From Gammaproteobacteria bacterium (GTDB taxonomy: Bacteria; Pseudomonadota; Gammaproteobacteria; Pseudomonadales; UBA5518), in NCBI GenBank assembly GCA_016705365.1, contig JADIYI010000005.1, positions 310,001-374,000 of the forward strand: a stretch of DNA of 64,000 bases, written 5' to 3'. Below are positions 1 to 7,311 of this stretch, piece by piece. The notes beneath the pieces are model-generated. The model did not search any database. It worked only from the letters and a program-made list of their open reading frames with translations, and was not told the origin of the DNA. Position 1 is the stretch's first letter. Each line of letters opens with the position of its first letter. The position numbers and the translations under genes were made by a program.

Positions 1-1911
1 GAGCTTCTCGTAGGGTCCGGCCGTGGGCAGCAGGATGTCGGAATGCCGTGCGGTGTCGTCCATGCGCAACGTCACGTCCACGACCAGCTTTGCGGTCTTG
101 AACAGCGTGTTCTCCAGCTGATCGCCCATGCGGCGATGGCGGAACGGGTTGCCGAACATGTTGAAGATGATGTCGGGTTTCCCGAGTTCCGGGCCCGGCA
201 CATTGTGGATCTGGCCCGAGGCGATCGCTTCCTCGAGAAACTGCTCCGGCGTACGCGGCAACGTGGGGTCGTTGTAGGCGGGATCGAGCTGCACCTCGCG
301 GGTGCCGCCGTTCAACAGCATCATCATGGATCCGGAGATGTAGGCCGGGCTCGCCGCCTGCTGCTTGCCGACCTCGGCCAGTGCTCCCCAGATTGCCGCG
401 GGATCGTCGGGTGTCAGATCGCTCGGATGATCAACGAACGCGGCGAGCATCTTGCCGTCAAGCTCGAAGAATGTCATTTCCTGCCAGCCGCCACCCATGC
501 GGCCGTTGTTGCCGGTGAGCGCCGCCATCAGGATCTGCGAGCGCTGTACCAGATCGCCGTGCAGGATCTTGCCCATGGCGGCACCGGCATAGATCATCGC
601 CGACTTGGCGGTGGCGAATTCACGCGCGAAGCGCCGGATGACGTTGGCATGCACTCCGGTGATCTTCGCCGCACTCGCGAGGTCGTAGGCCGCCAGCTTG
701 TCGCGCATGATCGAGAAGCCACTGCGCAGTGTCACCTTGGCGCCCGTGAGCAACGTCACGGTCGCGCCTTGCGGCTCCAGCACCGGGTGATCGTCGGGCG
801 TCAGCTTCAGCGTCCGCTGTTCCGCCGCCACGGCCATGGAACTGCTGGACCACACCACCTGCTGCCTCTTCCCGTCCCACCAGCCGAAACACTCCTGCCG
901 TCCGCCGGTCACCACGTCGGCCTCGCGCAGGAACTGCCGCGTGTCCGTGCGCACCAGCAGTGGCAGGTCAGTCTGCTCGATGATGTACGGCACATCGTGA
1001 AGATTCTCGTCGACGATGACCTTGCAGGCGGCGAGCGCCAGCGCCGCATCGGTGCCCGGCCGCGGGGAAATCCATAGGTCGGCGTGTATTGCGGTGGGGT
1101 TGAAATCCGGCGTGATCGAGACAATCTTCGCGCCGCGGTAGCGCACCTCGGTCATGAAGTGGGCATCGGGGATGCGCGTGGATACCGGGTTGCCGAACCA
1201 GTTGACGAAATAATCGGTACGGAACCAGTCATCCGACGAGGCCCCCGGTACCGGCATGCCCAGCGTGGAGGTCGCGCCGGTCATCAGGTCGCCGACGCCG
1301 GCGAAGTTCTCGGTGACGGGGATGCCCAGCTGGTTGAAGAAACGCACCATCGCGATCCAGCTCGGACCGAAGTCGCTGTTGTTGCCGTTCTCGCAATAGG
1401 CACCGACGCCGCCGCGCGTGGACAGCGTATCGACCAGCGCCGTGGCGATCTCCCCCAGCGCTTCGTCCCAGGTGATCCGCTTCCAGCGGTTTTCGCCCCG
1501 TGCCCCGACGCGCCTGAGTGGATAACGCACCCGGGCCGGACTGCGATATAGCGCAGCGGCGGAGGCGCCTTTCTGACACCCGCGCGGACTGTAATCGGGC
1601 ACACTGGCATTGGTTCGGGTGTAGGGCGCGGCCTGTTCCTCGCGCCACACGATGCCGCCGCGCACGTACAGGTTCCAGGCGCAGCCGCCACTTGCACAGT
1701 TGTTGCAGGAATGAGTCCCCACTCCCACGCGGTCCCAACTCCATTTCTTGCGGTAGACGTCCCGGTAATTCCGATACTCGCGCGCGCCCGGCGGCATGCG
1801 TCCGTCGGCGAAGGCGGGCTTGAGGTTGTGCAGGTCCAGCAACAGCGTGGCCGCTCCCACGGCCGCGCCCTCGAGAAACCTGCGCCGGCTGATGCCAGAT
1901 GAGGATTGCAT
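1..1911 (-). CDS. Type II DMSO-reductase-family molybdoenzyme, alpha (catalytic) subunit, C-terminus off the window
   Basis: Catalytic subunit of a periplasmic molybdenum oxidoreductase of the ethylbenzene dehydrogenase / steroid C25 dehydrogenase / dimethylsulfide dehydrogenase group. The start ATG at 1911-1909 follows an AAGGAG ribosome site. Residues 8-25 (SRRRFLEGAAVGAATLLL) form a twin-arginine export signal, so the folded cofactor enzyme should be exported. An N-terminal Fe-S region has His67, Cys69, Cys72, Cys77 and Cys112 (RGCQKGA). Asp208 in GDLM aligns by eye with the Asp Mo ligand of nitrate-reductase-type enzymes, and RIPDAHF follows. The frame stays open to position 1, about 637 codons; relatives are longer, so the end lies outside. 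It is 33 bp downstream of the beta gene, in one operon. Known members hydroxylate hydrocarbon or sterol carbons anaerobically or oxidise dimethylsulfide; the substrate cannot be told here. Confidence 0.9.
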   Translation of the reverse strand, partial: MQSSSGISRRRFLEGAAVGAATLLLDLHNLKPAFADGRMPPGAREYRNYRDVYRKKWSWDRVGVGTHSCNNCASGGCAWNLYVRGGIVWREEQAAPYTRTNASVPDYSPRGCQKGASAAALYRSPARVRYPLRRVGARGENRWKRITWDEALGEIATALVDTLSTRGGVGAYCENGNNSDFGPSWIAMVRFFNQLGIPVTENFAGVGDLMTGATSTLGMPVPGASSDDWFRTDYFVNWFGNPVSTRIPDAHFMTEVRYRGAKIVSITPDFNPTAIHADLWISPRPGTDAALALAACKVIVDENLHDVPYIIEQTDLPLLVRTDTRQFLREADVVTGGRQECFGWWDGKRQQVVWSSSSMAVAAEQRTLKLTPDDHPVLEPQGATVTLLTGAKVTLRSGFSIMRDKLAAYDLASAAKITGVHANVIRRFAREFATAKSAMIYAGAAMGKILHGDLVQRSQILMAALTGNNGRMGGGWQEMTFFELDGKMLAAFVDHPSDLTPDDPAAIWGALAEVGKQQAASPAYISGSMMMLLNGGTREVQLDPAYNDPTLPRTPEQFLEEAIASGQIHNVPGPELGKPDIIFNMFGNPFRHRRMGDQLENTLFKTAKLVVDVTLRMDDTARHSDILLPTAGPYEKL

Positions 1912-1944
1912 CGCTCTCTCCTTTGCGACCTGGGCGCAGTGGCG

Positions 1945-2982
1945 CTATTCGACCCAGCGCACGACGGACGCCGCCGCGGGATCCTGGTCAAAACCACCGA
2001 ACATGTCCTTCCATTCGTAGGCGATCAGCAGCTGCATCAGCTCTGAACTGCCGGTGACACGCATCTTCTCGCGTTCGGCCTTGACCGTGGCCAACGCATC
2101 CAGCACCTTCGGACCGAAGAGGCCCACGAGGTATTCATCGGGAATGCGCGGTGCGTTATCGTCGATATCGCCATCGGCGCCGAAGCTGGCCGGACCGATC
2201 GGTGGGACGTAGAACACGTTCGGCTCGGTGCCGTATTCGGGGTGCAGGGGCAGCGCCACTTTCCACTTGTCCACCAACTTGTAGATGGGCGCATCGGGAT
2301 CATCGCGATACCCGACGAAGCGCACCCGGCCAGGGCACTGCCGCGCACAGGCCGGCGCAACGCCGGCGTCGATACGGGGAAAACAGAAGATGCATTTCTG
2401 CGCGACTTTCTTCTGGTGGTTGAAGTAGATTTTCTTGTACGGGCAAGCCGCCTGGCAGAAGCGGTAGCCGCGGCAACGATCCTCATCGACCGTGACGATG
2501 CCGTCGTCCTCGCGCTTCTCTATGGCCTGGCGCGGGCAGGCTTCCTTGCACGCCGGATGCGTGCAGTGATTGCAGATGCGCGGGAGGTAGAAGTGGAACG
2601 AATTGGGAAATGTGCCGCCACCCTCGTCCTCTTCCCAGTTCGGGCCCCATTGGGGTGCCTCGCCCAGGATCTCCAGGCGCGTGCTGCCGCCCTTTCCCTC
2701 GTAATAGATCTCGTCGTGGTTGAAATTCCATGCCTCGCCGTAATCGTTTCGCCCGGGCAGCTGGCCAGGCCTGGCGTTGCCGCCGGCATCGAAGCCACCA
2801 CCCATCGTTTCCCAGTTTTTTGGCGTGCCCTTGCCGGGAACGGTATTGACGGTGTTGAACCACATGTAGTCCATGCCGTCACCCTGGGTCCAAAGCGTCT
2901 TGCAAGCCACGGTGCAGGTGTGGCATCCGAGACACTTGTTCAGGTCCATTACCATTGCGAGCTGGCGTTTGCTTGTGCTCAT
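1945..2982 (-). CDS. Molybdoenzyme beta subunit, four-cluster ferredoxin-like electron transfer protein
   Basis: This 345-residue iron-sulfur subunit passes electrons from the Mo subunit to the haem subunit. Four cysteine groups are visible: CLGCHTCTVACK near residue 18, CNHCTHPACKEACP in the middle, CRGYRFCQAACPYKK, and CIFC...CARQCP. The third group has Tyr where a Cys is normal. In this family a Trp or Tyr there (as in NarH) goes with a [3Fe-4S] cluster. There is no signal peptide, as expected for a subunit co-exported with the TAT-tagged alpha chain. It lies 14 bp after the gamma gene and 33 bp before alpha. The length and motifs fit the EbdB/DdhB type rather than a formate dehydrogenase beta chain. 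Confidence 0.92.
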   Translation of the reverse strand: MSTSKRQLAMVMDLNKCLGCHTCTVACKTLWTQGDGMDYMWFNTVNTVPGKGTPKNWETMGGGFDAGGNARPGQLPGRNDYGEAWNFNHDEIYYEGKGGSTRLEILGEAPQWGPNWEEDEGGGTFPNSFHFYLPRICNHCTHPACKEACPRQAIEKREDDGIVTVDEDRCRGYRFCQAACPYKKIYFNHQKKVAQKCIFCFPRIDAGVAPACARQCPGRVRFVGYRDDPDAPIYKLVDKWKVALPLHPEYGTEPNVFYVPPIGPASFGADGDIDDNAPRIPDEYLVGLFGPKVLDALATVKAEREKMRVTGSSELMQLLIAYEWKDMFGGFDQDPAAASVVRWVE

Positions 2983-2996
2983 GTCTTTCTCTCCAA

Positions 2997-3674
2997 TCAG
3001 GTGATGCCGTCCAGCACGAGTTCATGCCAGCCTTCGTGTGGCCCCAGCGCGAAGGCCTTGATACCCGCGCGCTCACCCTGGCTACCTTCCCAGATCGCGA
3101 GGCTCACGCCGATACGGCCGCCCGCGCCCAGCTGCGCAACCGGGCGCGAAGCCGTGGCCCGCATTGCTCGCGCGATCACCACGCGCCATTCGCCATTGCG
3201 ATGCTCGCCCTGCACCTTGACCAGCTCGCGATCCAGGGTCTCGGTCGTGCCCAGCCCTTCGCCGCTGACGTGGCGACCCTGGCCGGCCTCGTCGGCACGC
3301 CAGTACCAGGCATTCACCGGCATGCCGGGAGCGCCCATGCTCATCAGGGGAGCTTTGGGGACGGTCGGAAACAGGATCGCGGCGGCATCCGGAAAGCCGG
3401 TGTCATCCTGCCCTGCGGCGCCAGTATCGGCCGAGGCATCCTGCCATTGCAGGCGGAAGGCGATATCACTGCCGTTGTGCGCCACCGCCACTGTCACGGA
3501 CTTTATCGCACCTATCGTGCCGTCCGGAAAGGCGGCACGCACCGCCGATGTGGGCTGCAGCGCCGAGGGTGTGCCGCCAAGCGCAATCACCTCGACAGGT
3601 ACCGGACGCCATAGCTCAGCCTCCGGGTCCAGCAGGGCCTGTAACCGCGCATCGCGCAGGAAAAGCGCTCTCAT
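2997..3674 (-). CDS. Molybdoenzyme gamma subunit, ethylbenzene-dehydrogenase-type haem b protein
   Basis: A 225-residue protein resembling the haem-binding gamma subunit of ethylbenzene and dimethylsulfide dehydrogenases. These are beta-sandwich proteins in which Met and Lys ligate haem b. Family-like segments include VTVAVAHNGSDIAFRLQW, a Met-rich loop PLMSMGAPGMPVNAWYWRAD that could carry the Met ligand, and WRVVIARAM. The haem ligands are not proved here. I see no clear signal peptide, so it probably leaves the cell with the alpha-beta complex. It is first in the minus-strand operon; the described ebd, ddh and C25-dehydrogenase operons usually begin with alpha, so gamma-beta-alpha is unusual. 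A chaperone (delta) gene is not seen but could lie beyond position 1. Confidence 0.82.
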   Translation of the reverse strand: MRALFLRDARLQALLDPEAELWRPVPVEVIALGGTPSALQPTSAVRAAFPDGTIGAIKSVTVAVAHNGSDIAFRLQWQDASADTGAAGQDDTGFPDAAAILFPTVPKAPLMSMGAPGMPVNAWYWRADEAGQGRHVSGEGLGTTETLDRELVKVQGEHRNGEWRVVIARAMRATASRPVAQLGAGGRIGVSLAIWEGSQGERAGIKAFALGPHEGWHELVLDGIT

Positions 3675-3757
3675 CGTTTGCTGCCTCCAGGTCGTACCGC
3701 ACGTCGGTTCGAGATGTTTCCGCGTCCGGGGCTGACGCCCAGCGCCCCGAACGCTTT

Positions 3758-3771
3758 ACTTATAGATAAGT
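3758..3771. promoter_or_regulatory. Short palindrome ACTTAT-AG-ATAAGT in the molybdoenzyme/TetR intergenic region
   Basis: Perfect 6-bp arms separated by 2 bp lie about 85 bp upstream of the gamma-subunit start, in an A/T-rich patch of an otherwise GC-rich 413-bp intergenic region (3675-4087). The position suits an operator or part of the minus-strand promoter. Apart from this site and the palindrome at 4033-4059, I see no gene in the gap. Confidence 0.4.
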
Positions 3772-4032
3772 TTTATCCGGATCGAGACGATCTGGATCAA
3801 GATTTTGTGGGACTGTTCCGAATTTCATTCCGCGGACCTGGATATCGCCCTGTCGTTCAGCCCGCGCATCGCCCTGCCGTAGCGCGGGCAGCGGGCCGCA
3901 CGGCGCCGGAAGCGGCGCCGACGCAATCGCCTGTCCACCAACGCCGTGGCCAAGTTTTTTCCATAGGCCTACAATCAGGCGCAGCGGCGAGCTGCTGGCA
4001 TGAAGCCAAATCGGCGTCCGCAGCCGTGAGTT

Positions 4033-4059
4033 CATGAATATTTCGGGCTAGTATTCATG
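4033..4059. promoter_or_regulatory. Inverted repeat CATGAATA-N11-TATTCATG, likely TetR operator
   Basis: Perfect 8-bp arms with an 11-bp spacer end 28 bp before the TetR start codon. The divergent arrangement with the molybdoenzyme operon and the placement over the likely regulator promoter suggest autoregulation and control of the operon. The direct evidence is the symmetry only. Confidence 0.55.
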
Positions 4060-4087
4060 GCGTTCGTCACATCCGGGGAATTCGTAC

Positions 4088-4846
4088 ATGCCACGACCCA
4101 CCAAGCCGAAACCTGCGGCGCTACGCAAGATCGCGGCCAAGCCTGCTGCCGGGCATTCCACGCGTGCGGCAAATACGCCGGCCCGCAAGGGCCGTGTCGG
4201 CCGCCCGAGCCGGCTGTCGCGGGAGATGATCATCGATGCCGCGCTGAAGTTGCTGGCGACGCACTCTGTCGAGGAGTTCACCCTGGCGCAGGTGGCCAAG
4301 CAACTCGACACCGTGTCGATGGCGCTCTACAACTACTTCCCGAGCCGCGAGGCGTTGCTCGTCGAAGTTGCCAATCACATCGGCAAGCAGTTCACCATGC
4401 CGCCGCCGAAGCCTGCACAGGACTGGAAAACGACGCTGCGTGACTGGCTGTGGACGCTGCGCGAACTCGGCGAGAAGTATCCGGTGATTTTCAAGATCGC
4501 CGGCGTCGACGGCAAGACCTCGGCCGGCTGGCTTCGTATCACGCGGGTCCCCGGGAGGACGCTCTACGACCTGGGCTTCCGCGGCAAGGAGCTGGTGCTC
4601 CACAACTGGCTCTTCTGCCTCAAGGCACACGCGCTGCTGCATGCGGAGATCAGTGACGCCCGGTTCCATTCACCGGTGTCGCTGTCGCGTCTCGAGGAGC
4701 TCGAACCCGAGGAGCAGCAACACTTCCTCATGTTGCGGCCGTTCCAGGCACAACTCACCGGCAGCGACGTGATGGAAGCGGGATTCGCCGACCTGGTGGA
4801 CAACATCGAACGCAAGCTCCCGATCAAGGCAAGGCGGCGGCGCTGA
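4088..4846 (+). CDS. TetR/AcrR-family regulator, divergent from the molybdoenzyme operon
   Basis: A 252-residue repressor-type protein. A basic, Ala/Lys/Pro-rich tail of about 35 residues precedes the TetR helix-turn-helix (GRPSRLSREMIIDAAL, then FTLAQVAKQLDTVSMALYNYF) at about residues 37-85. The rest is the helical ligand and dimer domain. The N-terminal extension is longer than in most TetR proteins and may add DNA contacts. The divergent position and the palindrome at 4033-4059 suggest it controls itself and the oxidoreductase genes. The ligand is unknown. Confidence 0.85.
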   Translation: MPRPTKPKPAALRKIAAKPAAGHSTRAANTPARKGRVGRPSRLSREMIIDAALKLLATHSVEEFTLAQVAKQLDTVSMALYNYFPSREALLVEVANHIGKQFTMPPPKPAQDWKTTLRDWLWTLRELGEKYPVIFKIAGVDGKTSAGWLRITRVPGRTLYDLGFRGKELVLHNWLFCLKAHALLHAEISDARFHSPVSLSRLEELEPEEQQHFLMLRPFQAQLTGSDVMEAGFADLVDNIERKLPIKARRRR

Positions 4847-4866
4847 GGGGCGCATTGCGAGTCTGA

Positions 4867-6009
4867 TCAGTCGACGCTCCACAGCACGCCACGATCAACG
4901 GAGCGCAGGTCCCGCGTACCGGTCAGGGCCATGGTCACGTCGAGCTCGGCGCGGATCAGTTCCAGCGCGCGCGTCACGCCGGAGTTGCCCATCGCACCAA
5001 GCCCATAAAGAAAAGCCTTTCCGATCATTGTGCCGTGCGCACCGCGCGCCAGCGCCTTCAGCACGTCCTGACCGCTACGCACGCCACTGTCGAACAGCAA
5101 CTCGGTGTCGCTGGCCACCGCATCCGCGATTTGCGGCAGTGCCTCGATGGCGGCCGGCGCGCCGTCGAGCTGCCTTCCACCGTGATTCGAGACCACGATG
5201 GCATCAGCACCGGCGCGCACGGCGAGGCGAGCATCTTCCGGGTCGAGGATTCCTTTGATGATCAGTTTGCCGGGCCAGAGGCTTCGCACCCACTCCACGT
5301 CCTTCCAGCTGAGCGAGGCATCGAACTGGCCTGCGATCCACTGTGACAGCGTGGTGAGTCCGCGCCCGGTTGGTGCATAGCCTGCCAAGTTGCCGAAGCT
5401 GCGACTCTTCGCCGCAAGCATGCCGAGCGCCCAACGTGGCCGACACATGCTGTCGAACAGCGTGCCAAGCGTGAGCCGCGGCGGCACGGATAGCCCGTTT
5501 CTGATGTCGCGGTGGCGCTGGCCCTGTACTTGCAGGTCAGCAGTCAGGATCAGCGCGGGACACTCGGCGGCCATGGCGCGCTTGATCAGTTCAGCGATGA
5601 AGCCGCGATCGCGCATCACGTAGAGCTGGAACCAGAAGGGCTGCCGCACCGCCGCGCGCACCTGCTCGATCGAGAGAATCGACATGGTGCTCAGCGCGAA
5701 GGGTACGCCAAAGGCCTCCGCGGCCTGTGCCGCGTGGATTTCGCCGTTGGCGTGCATCAGTCCGGCGAGCCCGGTCGGTGCGAGCGCGACAGGCATGGAG
5801 ACCGGGGCGCCAAGCAACGTGCTTTGAGTGTCGCGTGTCGAAACATCGATCATCACCCGCTGGCGCAGCCGGATGCGGTTCAGCTCTTCGGCGTTGGCGG
5901 CAATCGTGATTTCGTCATAGGATCCGCGGTCGACGTAGTCGAAGATCGCGCGCGGTACGCGGCGCATCGCGAGTTGCCGCAGGTCCTCGTTACAGGTGAT
6001 CACCGCCAT
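4867..6009 (-). CDS. lldD: FMN-dependent L-lactate dehydrogenase (LldD-type alpha-hydroxy acid dehydrogenase)
   Basis: Oxidises L-lactate to pyruvate, passing electrons to the membrane quinone pool in known LldD enzymes. The start is taken at ATG 6009, one base after the stop of the isomerase gene; a longer upstream reading overlaps that gene. The protein is about 380 residues, as in the family. Visible marks are the N-terminal ARRVPRAIFDYVDRGSYDE-like segment, PVALAPTGLAGLMHANGE, FQLYVMRDRGF, the KGILDPEDARLAV strand, and the active-site motif SNHGGRQLDG with the catalytic His. Its place after the rhamnose isomerase and the aldolase/lactaldehyde dehydrogenase makes lactate from rhamnose the likely substrate, although other 2-hydroxy acids remain possible. 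Confidence 0.85.
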   Translation of the reverse strand: MAVITCNEDLRQLAMRRVPRAIFDYVDRGSYDEITIAANAEELNRIRLRQRVMIDVSTRDTQSTLLGAPVSMPVALAPTGLAGLMHANGEIHAAQAAEAFGVPFALSTMSILSIEQVRAAVRQPFWFQLYVMRDRGFIAELIKRAMAAECPALILTADLQVQGQRHRDIRNGLSVPPRLTLGTLFDSMCRPRWALGMLAAKSRSFGNLAGYAPTGRGLTTLSQWIAGQFDASLSWKDVEWVRSLWPGKLIIKGILDPEDARLAVRAGADAIVVSNHGGRQLDGAPAAIEALPQIADAVASDTELLFDSGVRSGQDVLKALARGAHGTMIGKAFLYGLGAMGNSGVTRALELIRAELDVTMALTGTRDLRSVDRGVLWSVD

Positions 6010-6010
6010 C

Positions 6011-7300
6011 TCAGACGATTCCGGAGTGGCTGCCGGCCGCTTGCGGGCGTTGCGACGAGATGCCGGCGCGGTACCCTGCGGCACGGAAGCAGGCGACGGG
6101 GTCGATCGCGCCGCCGGCCCGACGCCGGGCCTCGGCCAGGATCGGTGAGACGTCGCAATGAAAGGCGCGCTTCAGCGTGTTGCTGGCCATCAGCGCGTCA
6201 TTGGTTTCCTGGAATCCCTCCAGCGCCGGGCGGTCGACCAGCAGGGCCTGCACGTAGCAGCGCTGCACGGCGCCTGCCGAATTGATCAGGCTTTCGATCG
6301 GGTCGGTTACGTTGTGTGACTGGTCGAGCAGGTAGGAGGGATCGAAGCCCGCCGCCGCGCGGTACTCGGCATCCACCAGTTCGTTGAAGATCAGGAACAG
6401 CTGGTAGGGATTGATCGAGGCGCTGTCGAGATCGTCGTCGCCGTACTTGCTGTCGTTGAAGTGGAATCCGGCCAGCTTCCGGAACTGGATCAGCCGTGCC
6501 ACGATCATCTCGATATTGACGTTCGGCGCGTGATGCCCGAGATCGACCAAGGAATGGGCCTTCGGACCGAGCTGCATCGCGCACAGCGCGCTGGTGCCCC
6601 AGTCCTGGATCACGGTGGAGTAGAAAGCCGGTTCGTACAGCTTGTGCTCGATGAACATCCGCCAGTTGTCGGGCAGCGCGGCATAGATCACGCGCGCCGA
6701 TTCGAGATAGCGTTCCAGCGCGCGCACCAGATGCTGCTGGCCCGGGAAGTTGCCGCCGTCGCCCACCCATACGGTCAGCGCACGCGAGCCAAGCTGGCGA
6801 CCGTACTCGATGCAGTCCAGGTTGTGCGCGATCGCCTGCTCGCGTGCCTTCGCCGAGGTGTGCGTCAGCGAGCCGAACTTGAAGGACTCGCATTGTCCGG
6901 GCTGGTCCTGGAACGTATTGGAATTCACGGCGTCGAAGCCGAGCCCGAGTGCCGCCGCTTGCTCGCGCAGCGCGGCGTAGTCCGTGACGCAGTCCCACGG
7001 AAAGTGCGGTGACACGGTTGGCGTGCAGCGGGCAAGCGTGTGGATGACGGCGCAATCCTCCAGTTTCTCGAAAATATTGCGCGGCTCCGCAATGCCCGCA
7101 AAGCGCGCGAAACGCGTTCCCCCGGTGCCGACGCCCCAGCTCGGCACCGCGACCGCGAAAGCCTGTGCTCGCGTGGTGATCTCCTCGATATCAATGCCGG
7201 TGCGTGCGAGCTGCTCGCCGAGCGAGGCGTAGTCTTGTGTCAGAAAGGCCTCCAGCGGGCGATTCTGCGCGGCGATGAAATCGACGCTAAACGCGTTCAT
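6011..7300 (-). CDS. rhaI: L-rhamnose isomerase (xylose-isomerase-like TIM barrel type)
   Basis: Converts L-rhamnose to L-rhamnulose, the first step of the phosphorylating rhamnose pathway. It has 429 residues, starting MNAFSVDFIAAQ at 7300, the usual size for the Pseudomonas/Rhizobium-type enzyme. Metal and substrate loop motifs are visible: NWRMFIEHKLYEPAFY, SLVDLGHHAPNVN and GFHFNDSKYGDDDLD. The start lies 11 bp after the aldolase/dehydrogenase stop, and its stop is one base before the lactate dehydrogenase start, so the three genes form a tight minus-strand operon. Some members also isomerise other aldoses. Confidence 0.92.
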   Translation of the reverse strand: MNAFSVDFIAAQNRPLEAFLTQDYASLGEQLARTGIDIEEITTRAQAFAVAVPSWGVGTGGTRFARFAGIAEPRNIFEKLEDCAVIHTLARCTPTVSPHFPWDCVTDYAALREQAAALGLGFDAVNSNTFQDQPGQCESFKFGSLTHTSAKAREQAIAHNLDCIEYGRQLGSRALTVWVGDGGNFPGQQHLVRALERYLESARVIYAALPDNWRMFIEHKLYEPAFYSTVIQDWGTSALCAMQLGPKAHSLVDLGHHAPNVNIEMIVARLIQFRKLAGFHFNDSKYGDDDLDSASINPYQLFLIFNELVDAEYRAAAGFDPSYLLDQSHNVTDPIESLINSAGAVQRCYVQALLVDRPALEGFQETNDALMASNTLKRAFHCDVSPILAEARRRAGGAIDPVACFRAAGYRAGISSQRPQAAGSHSGIV

Positions 7301-7311
7301 GATCGCACTCC

